Origin: Aurantiochytrium sp. KH105
Lineage: Eukaryota; Sar; Bigyra; Thraustochytrida; Thraustochytriidae
Length of the DNA: 64,000 bases
Reading direction: 5' to 3'
NCBI GenBank assembly: GCA_003116975.1
Contig: BGKB01000131.1
Span: 62,001 to 126,000, forward strand
The position numbers and the translations under genes were made by a program. Shown here piece by piece: positions 1 to 9,723 of the stretch; position 1 is the first letter of the stretch, and the number at the start of each line of letters is the position of its first letter. The notes beneath the pieces are model-generated. The model did not search any database, was not told the origin of the DNA, and saw only the letters and a program-made list of their open reading frames with translations.

Positions 1-959
1 ATCTCTTTGTCTTCGCGGAGGCCGACATTTGCGAACGCGAACTCGTCAAGTCTCTCTTTGACGAGCACAATGTCACACACGTCTGCCATCTCGCCGCGCG
101 CGCTGGCGTGCGTCCGAGCATTGAGGATCCCTTCATCTACATCCACAGCAACATCGTCGGCACGGTCTCGCTCATGTCCATTGCCGCCGAGCACGGCGTC
201 CAAAATTTTGTCTACGCCTCGTCCTCGAGCGTCTACGGTGGCTCCAAGAAGCAGGTCTTTGCCGAGTCCGATCGCGTGGATAACCAGGTCTCCCAGTACG
301 CTGCGACAAAGAAGAGCTGCGAGCTCTTTGCCGCCACGTACCATTCCCTCTATGGCCTCCAGTCTACCGGTCTCCGCTTCTTTACCGTCTATGGTCCCCG
401 AGGCCGCCCCGACATGGCGCCCTACAAGTTCATGAACCGCATCTTCAATGGCATCACCCTGCAGCAGTACGGCGATGGCTCCTCGGCTCGCGACTACACC
501 TACATCTCCGACATTGTCAACGGTGTCGTTCTCGCTATTGACAAGCCTCTCGGCTGTGAGGTCGTCAATCTTGGCAAGGGCAATACCTGCAAGCTCAAGG
601 AGTTTATTTCCACCATTGAGCGCCTTTGCGGCCGCAAGGCCAAGATTGAGATCCTGCCCGATCAACCTGGCGATGTCCCTTACACGTGCGCCGACACCAC
701 AAAGGCGGCTGAGCTTCTTGGCTATAAGCCCAAGGTCCAGCTGGAGGAAGGTCTTACCAAGACGGTCGCATGGTTTCGCCAGTACGAAGAGTCCAAAAAG
801 TCTCGCAAGGAGCGTGATGACGACGGCGTCTTGGCTGAAGTTGACGATAGTGAGGAGTCCAAGGATGACGTCGCGTCCCGTGATGGCGAGTGGAAGGAAG
901 ATTCTGACCCAATTTCCCACGTCGAGACGCCCAAGGCCGCTCCTTCGCTCAAGGCGTAA
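1..959 (+). CDS. UDP-glucuronate 4-epimerase-like NAD-dependent sugar epimerase, 5' partial
   Basis: The frame is open from the left edge (codons counted from base 3) to the TAA at 957-959, so the N-terminal NAD-binding glycine motif lies outside the window. Visible hallmarks of the extended short-chain dehydrogenase family are an HLAARAGV segment (about bases 90-110), the VYASSSSVYG strand, the catalytic YAATK (Y codon at 297, K at 309) and RFFTVYGPRGRPDM. The last two match UDP-glucuronate 4-epimerases (GAE/CapI type), which interconvert UDP-glucuronate and UDP-galacturonate for polysaccharide synthesis. After the fold ends near base 780 there is a charged, Asp/Glu/Ser-rich tail of about 55 residues not typical of the family. 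It converges on the next gene. The family is secure; the exact substrate is inferred. Confidence 0.85.
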   Translation, partial: LFVFAEADICERELVKSLFDEHNVTHVCHLAARAGVRPSIEDPFIYIHSNIVGTVSLMSIAAEHGVQNFVYASSSSVYGGSKKQVFAESDRVDNQVSQYAATKKSCELFAATYHSLYGLQSTGLRFFTVYGPRGRPDMAPYKFMNRIFNGITLQQYGDGSSARDYTYISDIVNGVVLAIDKPLGCEVVNLGKGNTCKLKEFISTIERLCGRKAKIEILPDQPGDVPYTCADTTKAAELLGYKPKVQLEEGLTKTVAWFRQYEESKKSRKERDDDGVLAEVDDSEESKDDVASRDGEWKEDSDPISHVETPKAAPSLKA

Positions 960-1260
960 TCAATTTATACATACATACATACTTACTCACAACATACATA
1001 GTATAGCTTAGTTCTCTTTCCAACTTTCAACTGCTTTCTGCTATCTACTCGTGTATCGGTCAGTCGTACATCATGGATGGGGGAGGAAAAGGTCTTCCCG
1101 CCCACGTCCTCTACCCTCTCTTTCCCTCTCTTTCTCTCCCTTCTTGGAGGTGTGATGAGAGGCCGTCCTTCACTTTCCACTCCCACTTGCAACATGAGCT
1201 CGTCAAAAAAGAAAGAAAATAACACCAAACGAACTGGAATTGAGCTCTTGCCAATCTCTA
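960..1260. other. 3'-3' intergenic stretch between convergent genes
   Basis: About 300 bases between two convergent stop codons. It starts with an ATAC-rich run near 967-985 and has CT-rich sequence near 1110-1145. No gene or RNA recognised. Confidence 0.5.
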
Positions 1261-3690
1261 TCAAGGCACGAAAGCAACGCGCTCCGCTGCGAGAGTCACG
1301 GCTTCCTTTTCATCGTCGCCCGGGCCCTTGTACACATGGGCATAAACGTAGCGAGGTATACGTAACTTGATGCGCTTGTTCTCAAGACGCTGTTTCCAAG
1401 TCTCAATCTTGAAAGCACGGGTGGAATGGTTCCACTTGGCAGCTTCCCAAAGCACGCTCCGATCGCGGTACTCGCCAAAGCGCGGATGCACAGTCTGTGC
1501 CATGTACATGCAAGCGAGTCGTCGATGCACCTCGGCACACGCATCACTCAGACGAGATCCGATCCCAAGTCCCTGCCATGCAGGCAGTACCACCGTGCGA
1601 TGGGCACGCCATGTGGCCGTGTAACTTTCGCTGCCTGCTTCAAGATCTTGATGAGGAGTCCCTACCTGCTGAATGGCCGCCACGAAACCGACAAGGCTAC
1701 CTGTTTCTGCCTCATAGAGCACAAAGCACCTCGATTTACGCGACAGGCTCTTGGTCTTGTAGTGATGATCGCGGAAAAGGGCCCACAGCCACGCCTCACA
1801 GCGGCTGAGACGCAAGCCCAGGCTAGGGCGTCGCAAGATGCCACAGGACCCGTCTTTAGATACCTCGACGACGCCACGTGCATCGAGTTTCGCGAGCTGA
1901 TCTTGTTTTTCATCACAAAACGACCCCTCGTTCGTCGCTGCATCAGAAGGTTCGATGCGACCACGCCAGGTGTCATATATCCACTGCGCTGCTGAGGACA
2001 GCGGGCCGAGTACGTCGGCATGGCAGCTCACCACAACCCAGCCTGGAGGCTCATCGTCTCGACTCTTTAGATGGTCGGCCACAGCGCGCGCCACACGAAC
2101 TGCTAGCTTTCGGTCCAGGGCGCTCGTGAACTCATCCAAATAAACGCTGCGGAGGTCCAACACGCGCGCCAAGTTTGCGAGCTCTTGCTCGCCAGTAGAA
2201 AGCTCGGAATATTTCTGTGAGCCGTGCTTGTCAGCGTCCAAAAAAACAAGTCCAAGGCATCTTGTCGCCTCGTGCGCCGAAGCAAAATGCGCAGCAACGC
2301 TGTGCGTTTCTGCCCACGATACACGCGTTGGAGGTCCAAAATGGTGCCTCAGCAACACGCTCTTGGCTGATCCGGACATGCCCGTAATCACCCCCAAGGA
2401 AAACGCTTGCAGTGGGGCCACAGTCTCGCGCGCAGGAACGTGCATCATGCACTGACCGTCAAAGGCACTGTCAAAGAGGCGATCACACGACAGCGTTGCA
2501 TCGTCCGTGGAAACCTTGGTCACGAGCACTGCGCCGCCCTCGCCGGTGCGCGTACCTGCAAAGTTATCGTCAGCGTCATACTGAAACTCGGACTCAAGAC
2601 GCTCCGCTTGGCGGGAGGGTAGGTCGGCATCCGCGAGGCTGTCCTCTGGCACGGGTTCTCCTGCTCGCAATGATTTGATCACAAAACGATCACTAATGCA
2701 TATGCGAACCTTGGGGCTAACAAAGTCCCCCGATCTCGATGTGATGCATCGTTTTGGGGCCGCATTGCAGCCCACGCAGCTAAATATCTCTTCGGGCATG
2801 AGCCACTCGACCGTGTCCATGAGAGCCGTAGACACCACGCATACAATTCCAAGCTTTCGTACCAGTTTGCTCAATGCTGCGCTGCAGGCACGTGCAGTAT
2901 TACGATCAAGCTGATTCGTGAAATTATCGAGGACCAGGATGCCCTTCCCGCTGGGACTCGACGCCTTTTGTAGCATACGCGCCATGACAGCGCGATATCG
3001 CTCCCCTGTCGACAGAATATGATGCGGCTTGCACCACGATGGAATTGAGGTGAGGCCCACGGCTAAAAGCCACGTCGAGGCCTCCTCCACCGAGCCAAAT
3101 TGAGAAACGATCGCCTGCTCCGGATTCCACGTTACATCCTGCTCATCCTCGAGATGAGAGCTCGTTTCAGGCGTTTCGAGCAGAAGTCGCGTCTTCCCGG
3201 CCCCTGTGTCACCCACGATCGCCACGACGCATCCCCCTTTTCTTCCGGCTAGCGCAGTGCTGAGATCTGTACTTGCGTCGGGCTTGCGTGGCCGCTTTCT
3301 TGATGCCGTCAAGGCGCTGCCGCGGGGTACAGCTTGCACTTGTTGAAAGCCTTCTGCGCGCCCATGGTGCTCGCCGCGGACGATTTTCGCTCCAGGAAAA
3401 CACTCAGCCGGGTCGCGTACAGGGGGAGGCGGCTCCAGCTCCACACGGACCGGCTGACGCAGATCCTCAAGCGGAATCTCATTCCCCTCGGCATTTTCAA
3501 TTGCCACAAGCTCCAAGCCACGGAGACGCACATTTGCGCCAGACGGAAGAGCTTCCGTCATTCGTGATGCCAGGTCTGTCTTTGAGCCTGCTGCCGACAT
3601 TCCGAGCTCCGTCAACACGCTCCGGAGCTCCTTCTTCGTCAGCGCCGCCAGCGCGACAGTCCGCACGGACTCGTCCATGTTTTGCGCCAT
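1261..3690 (-). CDS. SAP domain - double ABC ATPase - GNAT acetyltransferase fusion (COG2401-like)
   Basis: An 809-residue protein starting with ATG at 3690. Domain order: an N-terminal SAP-like DNA-binding helix pair (about residues 14-48); a first ABC ATPase with Walker A GDTGAGKT (160-167), signature LSTGE (226-230) and Walker B ILVLDN (251-256); a second ABC ATPase with GMSGSAKS (437-444), LSTGE (497-501) and VYLDE (516-520); and a C-terminal GNAT fold (about 630-790) with the acetyl-CoA loop WQGLGIGS. The first ATPase has Asn where the catalytic Glu after Walker B is expected, so it may bind but not hydrolyse ATP. The ABC-plus-acetyltransferase arrangement resembles the prokaryotic COG2401 family, whose role is unclear. 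There are no membrane segments, so this is not a transporter. A SAP domain suggests a nuclear or DNA-bound role. No intron seen. Confidence 0.8.
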   Translation of the reverse strand: MAQNMDESVRTVALAALTKKELRSVLTELGMSAAGSKTDLASRMTEALPSGANVRLRGLELVAIENAEGNEIPLEDLRQPVRVELEPPPPVRDPAECFPGAKIVRGEHHGRAEGFQQVQAVPRGSALTASRKRPRKPDASTDLSTALAGRKGGCVVAIVGDTGAGKTRLLLETPETSSHLEDEQDVTWNPEQAIVSQFGSVEEASTWLLAVGLTSIPSWCKPHHILSTGERYRAVMARMLQKASSPSGKGILVLDNFTNQLDRNTARACSAALSKLVRKLGIVCVVSTALMDTVEWLMPEEIFSCVGCNAAPKRCITSRSGDFVSPKVRICISDRFVIKSLRAGEPVPEDSLADADLPSRQAERLESEFQYDADDNFAGTRTGEGGAVLVTKVSTDDATLSCDRLFDSAFDGQCMMHVPARETVAPLQAFSLGVITGMSGSAKSVLLRHHFGPPTRVSWAETHSVAAHFASAHEATRCLGLVFLDADKHGSQKYSELSTGEQELANLARVLDLRSVYLDEFTSALDRKLAVRVARAVADHLKSRDDEPPGWVVVSCHADVLGPLSSAAQWIYDTWRGRIEPSDAATNEGSFCDEKQDQLAKLDARGVVEVSKDGSCGILRRPSLGLRLSRCEAWLWALFRDHHYKTKSLSRKSRCFVLYEAETGSLVGFVAAIQQVGTPHQDLEAGSESYTATWRAHRTVVLPAWQGLGIGSRLSDACAEVHRRLACMYMAQTVHPRFGEYRDRSVLWEAAKWNHSTRAFKIETWKQRLENKRIKLRIPRYVYAHVYKGPGDDEKEAVTLAAERVAFVP

Positions 3691-4831
3691 GACCAGAACC
3701 AGGAATTAGTTGCCTGACGCCGGTGTGTCTGTGTCAGTAGCGAACGGCCACGCACGAACGCGTCAGCGCGCCGCGACCAGGCAAGGCAGCCCGAGTCAAG
3801 CCCTCTTCTTCTCGCGCACCTGCAAGTCGTTCGCGACGCTGCCGGTGCGTCGCGCGAAGATTGGACCAATGCTCGCCACACCACTCGTCTTCGAAGACCC
3901 CGAAATGTAGTAAACCTCGGAACAAATGTCAAATTCATGACCGTCCCACCAACCAACGCATGCCGTCTGCAACAGATTGAAGCATCAACGCGGCACGCAA
4001 CCTCACAAAGGACATAAAGTTGGCGAGAGTCCAAATGGGTAACTTTCCCCCTTCCTTTTCCTAGCGAGGAACGTTTCTTTCTGCACAATACGATCGCGCG
4101 CGACTCGCTCTCAAAAGTAGCTGTAGCACGTGGACAATTTATGATTGGGATCCTCACCGTAGTCATGAATTGGCGCGAGGTGAATTTACTACATGAGCAT
4201 TTGCGACGCGGCTGAAAGTACCTAGCATTGAAACGAGAATAACGAGCTAGTGAAAATGAAGTTTGTCATTTGAGAAAACGAAGCCTTTGGCAGCGAATAA
4301 TCAATTTTCGGATTCTGAAACGCCCTGAGGCCCGAAATGCTATTCCTTTCAAGCTGCTGCCTTTTGTAAAGCTGCTGCCTTTTGTGAAGCTGCCTCCTTT
4401 CAAGTTGAAAAGGTGGTTTGGTTTATCTTTTGGACGGGGGAGGGGGTTTTGGGGCGTGCTCGCATAAATCCGTGCAAGCGATTGCAGAAACCATGTTATT
4501 GGACAATAATTCTCCCGGCTGGGCTTTTCCTGTACGTTTCGCCCAACCAAAAAAGAATGAGAAATTTCGGGGTACCTTGAGATACCTAAATAGCTCAGGT
4601 CATGGAAAAAGCAGATGATGGAAAAAAATTGCGGCAGTTAAGTCGCTCGCAGAGCACCTTTGGACGCGAGGCTCGCATCTCTCGACCCTTCTCGCGCGCG
4701 CGGCCAGGCCCGTCGCCCGCGTCGGCCTGCGCCTGGTCAGCCGGCCGTCCGCTCGCCTCGATCCCTATTCCTTCTTGCGTCACACGTCCCGTGGTCGTGT
4801 CGCGTTGCGAACGTGGTCGCGCGCAGGCAAC
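3691..4831. other. Divergent intergenic region between SAP-ABC-GNAT and MCM7
   Basis: About 1.1 kb separating two divergently transcribed genes, so it should hold both promoters. A short direct repeat with a 21-base unit (core AAGCTGCTGCCTTTTGT) lies near 4350-4400. Several short frames are open, but none shows a recognisable domain or plausible composition. Confidence 0.4.
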
Positions 4832-7273
4832 ATGATGATGATGGGCAGCGCGACTGCCGGGTCGCAGGGGCCCGGTGACGGCGAGCGCGCAGGCGAGCAA
4901 GATGGCGCAGTGGACGCGGGGCGCATCAACTATCGCTCAGATGAAAACCTCGTTGCCAAGTTTTTGCAAGAGTTCAAACTTGAGCCATCGCCCCACCAAT
5001 TTGTTTACAAGTACCAAGACATGCTGAGCGAAATCGCCAACCGGAAACGCAACGTGCTCGAGGTGCGCCTTGACGACATGGTCGGAGCCAACCCGGCCCA
5101 AGATGCCCTTGTCGACCGCATTATGCGTAACACCTTGCGATACGTTGACATCTTCTCCAAGCAGGCCGACAAGCTCATGCCCGAACCCACCGACCCTGAT
5201 GCTCTTCGTGCTGCAGCCGAAGACGTTCAAGAAAACTACATAAACGAAGTCTTACGCATGCACCGCGTCGAGCAGGAGCAGCGAAACCAGCGAAATAACA
5301 ACGGCGGCGGCAATAACGCGCAGCAACAAATGATTCCTCTTGGAAACGCGGCGCAAGACGAGGACGACGACGATATGGACGGCGGCGACGGCGCTGATGT
5401 TGATCCCCGAGCTAGACTTCCTGCATCCCTCTTGCGCAGGTACGAAGTAGTGATTGTGCCCCCACGCAAGATGGAAGCCGGCTCGCTGCGCAAGGTGCTG
5501 GCTTCGGAGATTGGCGGCCTCGTTCGCATCCGCGGCATCGTGGTGCGCGTCTCTGACGTCAAGCCGGTCGTTCAAGTGGCCACATATCAGTGCGACGAGT
5601 GCGGCTTTGAGACCTACCAGGAGGTCCTTGGTACGGAATTCATGCCCAAGCTTGAGTGCGAGGTTCCCGTCTGCAAAGAGACACGTGGGTCGAAAAAGGG
5701 CCAGCTTCATCTCCAAACGCGTGGAAGCAAGTTTGTCAAGTTTCAGGAAATTAAAATTCAAGAGGCTCCTGATCAGGTTCCCATTGGCCACATTCCCAGG
5801 TCCATGACCGTGCATGCCAAGGGAAGCTGCACGCGGCAGTGCAGCCCTGGAGACTGTGTCGAGGTGGTCGGTGTGTTTTTGCCTGAAAAGCTCAGCGCCT
5901 TTCGCCAAATGAGGGCCGGCCTCATCATGAACACCTATCTAGACTGCATGCAAATTGTACGGCACAAAAAGACGTACGCACAGCTTGGCGACGAACTGAG
6001 CCCCGAAATGGAGGACGAGGTGGACGAGCTCGCCGACGATGAAAATGTATACGACAAGCTGGCGCGCTCCATTGCACCGGAAATCTTCGGCCACGAAGAC
6101 GTGAAAAAGGCTCTCCTCCTACAGCTCGTGAGCGGCGTGACGCGGCGCATGAATGACGGCATGAGCATTCGTGGCGACATCAACGTCTGCCTCGTTGGTG
6201 ATCCTGGTGTGGCCAAATCGCAGCTGCTCAAGCACATTGCGTCCATCGCGCCCCGCGGCGTTTACACCACGGGCAAGGGCTCAAGTGGCGTCGGTCTCAC
6301 GGCTGCAGTGACCCGGGACAAGACTACTGGCGATGTTGCCCTCGAAGGCGGCGCTCTTGTTCTCGCTGACATGGGCATTTGCTGTATTGATGAGTTTGAT
6401 AAGATGGACGACTCTGATCGCACTGCTATTCACGAGGTCATGGAACAGCAGACTGTCTCGATTGCCAAGGCCGGCATCACCACCACGCTTAATGCCCGGA
6501 CTTCCATTCTCGCGGCCGCCAATCCACTCTATGGTCGCTACAACAAACGCTACGCGCCTGCGGAGAATATCAATCTGCCTGCAGCGTTGCTCTCCCGCTT
6601 CGATCTGCTCTTTTTGCTTCTCGATATTCCAGACATGGTGCAGGACAGCGCGCTTGCCGCACACATTACGCATGTTCACCGTCACAAGCGGCACCCGGAG
6701 CTCGACTTTGAGCCGGTGCGCCCGGCCTTGCTCCGTGCTTACATTTCCCAAGCGCGCAAGGTCGTCCCGCACGTCCCCGAGGAGCTTGCCAACGTCATCG
6801 TCGAGGAGTACGTGAGCATGCGTCAGCAGGATGCCCAGGATGCGCGCGAAGCCGACTCGCAGACCATGCTCACGGCACGCCAGCTGCTCAGTATTCTGCG
6901 CATGGCGCAAGCTCTCGCTCGTCTGCGTTTCTCACAGGTTGTCAGCCAGAACGACGTGCAGGAGGCTATTCGCCTCGTGCGTGCTTCCAAGATCTCTCTC
7001 GAAGAGGATGACGGCGCCGCTGCCGCGGGTGCAGGCAACGGTCAGGCCAACGGGGACCTTCTGGGTGCCATTATGCGTGGCATTGCCGACTATGCGCGCG
7101 CGCACCGCGCCACCACGGTCCGCTACGGCGACATCGAACCTTATGTGCTTGCCAAGGGATTCACATCGGAGCATCTCGACGCCTGCCTTCGCGAGTACGA
7201 AGCCTGTAACGTCTTCCATGTTTCTGCGGACCGCAATCGCATCACGATTGTCAACGCCCAGGAGACCAACTAG
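4832..7273 (+). CDS. MCM7: DNA replication licensing factor MCM7
   Basis: An 813-residue subunit of the MCM2-7 replicative helicase. The start is the first of four consecutive ATG codons at 4832; the frame is open upstream without another ATG. Visible parts: an N-terminal MCM domain opening INYRSDENLVAKFLQEF, a CDEC...C...C zinc-binding segment at about 254-285, Walker A GDPGVAKS, Walker B CCIDEFDKM and the arginine-finger segment LLSRFDLL. The sequence around the zinc site (VKPVVQVATYQCDECG, QTRGSKFVKFQEIKIQE) follows MCM7 rather than other MCM paralogues. An Asn/Gln/acidic low-complexity insert (about 160-205) separates the N-terminal subdomains. The C-terminus has a winged-helix-like region ending RITIVNAQ. 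No intron. Confidence 0.95.
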   Translation: MMMMGSATAGSQGPGDGERAGEQDGAVDAGRINYRSDENLVAKFLQEFKLEPSPHQFVYKYQDMLSEIANRKRNVLEVRLDDMVGANPAQDALVDRIMRNTLRYVDIFSKQADKLMPEPTDPDALRAAAEDVQENYINEVLRMHRVEQEQRNQRNNNGGGNNAQQQMIPLGNAAQDEDDDDMDGGDGADVDPRARLPASLLRRYEVVIVPPRKMEAGSLRKVLASEIGGLVRIRGIVVRVSDVKPVVQVATYQCDECGFETYQEVLGTEFMPKLECEVPVCKETRGSKKGQLHLQTRGSKFVKFQEIKIQEAPDQVPIGHIPRSMTVHAKGSCTRQCSPGDCVEVVGVFLPEKLSAFRQMRAGLIMNTYLDCMQIVRHKKTYAQLGDELSPEMEDEVDELADDENVYDKLARSIAPEIFGHEDVKKALLLQLVSGVTRRMNDGMSIRGDINVCLVGDPGVAKSQLLKHIASIAPRGVYTTGKGSSGVGLTAAVTRDKTTGDVALEGGALVLADMGICCIDEFDKMDDSDRTAIHEVMEQQTVSIAKAGITTTLNARTSILAAANPLYGRYNKRYAPAENINLPAALLSRFDLLFLLLDIPDMVQDSALAAHITHVHRHKRHPELDFEPVRPALLRAYISQARKVVPHVPEELANVIVEEYVSMRQQDAQDAREADSQTMLTARQLLSILRMAQALARLRFSQVVSQNDVQEAIRLVRASKISLEEDDGAAAAGAGNGQANGDLLGAIMRGIADYARAHRATTVRYGDIEPYVLAKGFTSEHLDACLREYEACNVFHVSADRNRITIVNAQETN

Positions 7274-7792
7274 TCCGAGGTTTTGCTTGGCGCATCTTGG
7301 CGTGCGCACTGACAGGCAGCCCCAACTCTCACAACAATCATCAACTTTTATCTTCATCGATTTCTTGCTTTGTCTCCTTCTCTTTGCTGTCCCTCCCCAC
7401 GGGTCGCTCGCTGCTGCAAGCAAGGTTGCGGTGAATCTCGACCATGATTCGTCCTTGTGCGCGTGCAGTGCACACGACCCGTCACAACCTCTATGCCTGG
7501 CACTCCTACCGGACTCGTAGACAATCGACTAGAGGCCGCACCTTGTCTTGCAAGTAAGGCTGGGATGGGTCGGAAGCGGTGCAGCCTGCGCGAAGATGCG
7601 ATTTCTATAAAACACACACTCACCCACAACAATCGCAGTCAGTATTGCTGAGATGCGGGACAGACAAGGGATTCGGCGGCGCATGGAATGGCAAGGCGGC
7701 GCTCGTGCAAAGCGGAAATCAAGCATCCCCTGTGACGAGGTCGGCAAGTGGGGGAAGGCTGGAGCTTTCTCCTGCAACGACAAGGGAGAGAA
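7274..7792. other. Intergenic region upstream of the first EGF-7TM gene
   Basis: About 520 bases between MCM7 and the first copy of the membrane-protein triplet. TC-rich sequence lies at 7350-7395. No gene recognised. Confidence 0.4.
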
Positions 7793-9037
7793 ATGGCGGG
7801 CTATGGCGATTTTTGCACGGAGGACACGGGCGACGCTGGTTGCGCTGCTCCTTTTGTGTGCTTTGTGAATGCATCATGGAACGATGATACGAGCATTTGT
7901 ACGTGCAGTCACTGGTACGGCTGGAGCGGCGAGGACTGCACGCAACTTTCGGGCGCGTCTTACTTTCTCGTATCGTCGGCAGGACTTCAAGCCTTGGCTG
8001 GCACACTTGCGCTTCTCGTTGCGACGGTGGTGCTGATTGCCTACGTTCGAACGAACGGCCTCAAGCCTAATGTCCAGGCCGCAACCATGCTCATGATTTG
8101 GCTGTCCTTGTTCTCTCTCATTTGCTGGCGTGCCACTATCATTGCAATCACCCTTACGCCATCAAGAAACAAGCTTGAGGCCAAGGCCAATGATGAAGGC
8201 CGAATCCACGAGCTTGTACCTGTGGAGCGCGCCATAATTTCCATGACTCTTTGCTTTGGAACCCTTGGTCTCCTTAATGTCTCTCTCATTTGGGTCCAGG
8301 TCGCGCTTTTATCCAGGCGCATGACGCATTCCCTCTCGCGTGGGCTGACAAGCTACCGCCGCACCGTCTACGTTTTTGAGACGGTGTGGGTTCTTGGTCT
8401 CATAGTGCTCAATGCGCTTGGCTACACTGGCATCATTACTATTTTTGCAGCACCATTCATCTTCTTTATGATCATTTCCTTTGCGTACGGGTCCTTCAAA
8501 ATGACCTCTTTGCTCGCCGACATTTACAAGTCCTCAAGCCAACAAAATGGGGAAACTGTCCCAACAGATGAGGGCTTTGCTAAGGCAGGCAAAGGGGAGC
8601 CAAGCACTTCTACGTATCGCGCCAAGCAGTACAACAGCCTCATTTGGCTGATCAGACGCACGGCCATTCGCGTCGTCGTGTGTCTGATCCTTGCCTTTCT
8701 CAGTGCGGGCGCCTACGCTGGCATGACCATCCTACCGGAGCTGGGTCAGCGCTCGACCATCGATCCAGACGTCGTCGTGCACACAGTTGTTCTTTTCAAT
8801 GAGGGCATTCCGTTTTTCATTTTATGTGCGCTGATTTCCGTCCTCTTTTACCTCCGCATCAACATTTTGCGACCCTTGCGGAATCGCTCCACAAAGGCGA
8901 CCTCGAATGATGTTGGATTCGGTATCCAACCCAGCGCCGCTGGGTCAAAAGATGCTGCGGACGAATTCAACTTCAGCGCATCTTCTTACTATGATGGCTC
9001 ATCCATGCTCAGCCACGAGAAACGGCCATCTGTCTAG
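7793..9037 (+). CDS. EGF-like / seven-helix membrane protein, tandem copy 1
   Basis: 414 residues from the ATG at 7793; the conserved MAGYG N-terminus shared with the two downstream paralogues decides this start. Residues 8-49 hold six cysteines spaced like an EGF module and ending CTC-x7-G-x2-C, with an N-glycosylation site (NAS). Then come about seven hydrophobic helices near residues 57-85, 95-122, 140-168, 190-210, 213-235, 295-325 and 335-360, and a polar C-tail. The loop between helices 3 and 4 contains GLTSYRRTVYVFE, nearly invariant in all three copies. There is no separate cleavable signal peptide, so the EGF module would be exported by the first helix. The layout resembles a receptor, but I do not recognise a known GPCR class. 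Function unknown. Confidence 0.75.
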   Translation: MAGYGDFCTEDTGDAGCAAPFVCFVNASWNDDTSICTCSHWYGWSGEDCTQLSGASYFLVSSAGLQALAGTLALLVATVVLIAYVRTNGLKPNVQAATMLMIWLSLFSLICWRATIIAITLTPSRNKLEAKANDEGRIHELVPVERAIISMTLCFGTLGLLNVSLIWVQVALLSRRMTHSLSRGLTSYRRTVYVFETVWVLGLIVLNALGYTGIITIFAAPFIFFMIISFAYGSFKMTSLLADIYKSSSQQNGETVPTDEGFAKAGKGEPSTSTYRAKQYNSLIWLIRRTAIRVVVCLILAFLSAGAYAGMTILPELGQRSTIDPDVVVHTVVLFNEGIPFFILCALISVLFYLRINILRPLRNRSTKATSNDVGFGIQPSAAGSKDAADEFNFSASSYYDGSSMLSHEKRPSV

Positions 9038-9723
9038 CCACAGACTGAACGAATGGTAAGGTATAGAGAGACGTGGGAGAGGCCTTTCATGTACAATAGA
9101 AAAAAAATGTTTGTGTTTTTGCGAGGTAGTCCGTTGGCTTCCTTCTTGGCGCCCTTTTACAGCCTGTATTGTCCACTCGCTAGTCTGCGCTCTTCAAGCT
9201 GCCATGGCGCGATGCTGACCAAGGCTTTGTTCGCAGCATTTTGGTCAGCTTCGTTCAATACGACGGGCTCGCTCTGCTCGGAGAATTGTCATCAATCCTG
9301 TAAATGGAGAAAATGCGGAGAACTGCATCTCGAGTCGGCGCTGCGCTCCGAACCTCCCCATGGCAAGTCTTCAACTAGGTCCGGTTCGCCCTCAAAAACC
9401 TAAGCGAAAACGGGCCGCTGACAGCGCCGGGCCGGTGACGGTCTGGGTGCGCGTAACGGCTAGGCTGCGCCCGCAGTTTTGGGGAGGCGAACTCGTCATC
9501 AGTTTGCCGTCTCGCATTCGATTCTCTGATGCCCGACATCAAGCAATTGGAAGAAGGACTCCGGTCTTGCTCGCCCTGTCCTGTCTATTCATCCGTCCAG
9601 AGTAGCGGTTTCAAGCTGCAGAGACAAGTTTTGCCGCCGGGATTTTGTGTGTGCGGTTCAGGCAAAATCAAAATGGGGATTAGTCAGCGCAACGTGGCGC
9701 GCTTGTTCTAGCCACCCGAGACC
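9038..9723. other. Spacer between EGF-7TM copies 1 and 2
   Basis: About 690 bases with no recognisable gene. Short open frames have no domain. It presumably contains the promoter of copy 2. Confidence 0.4.
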
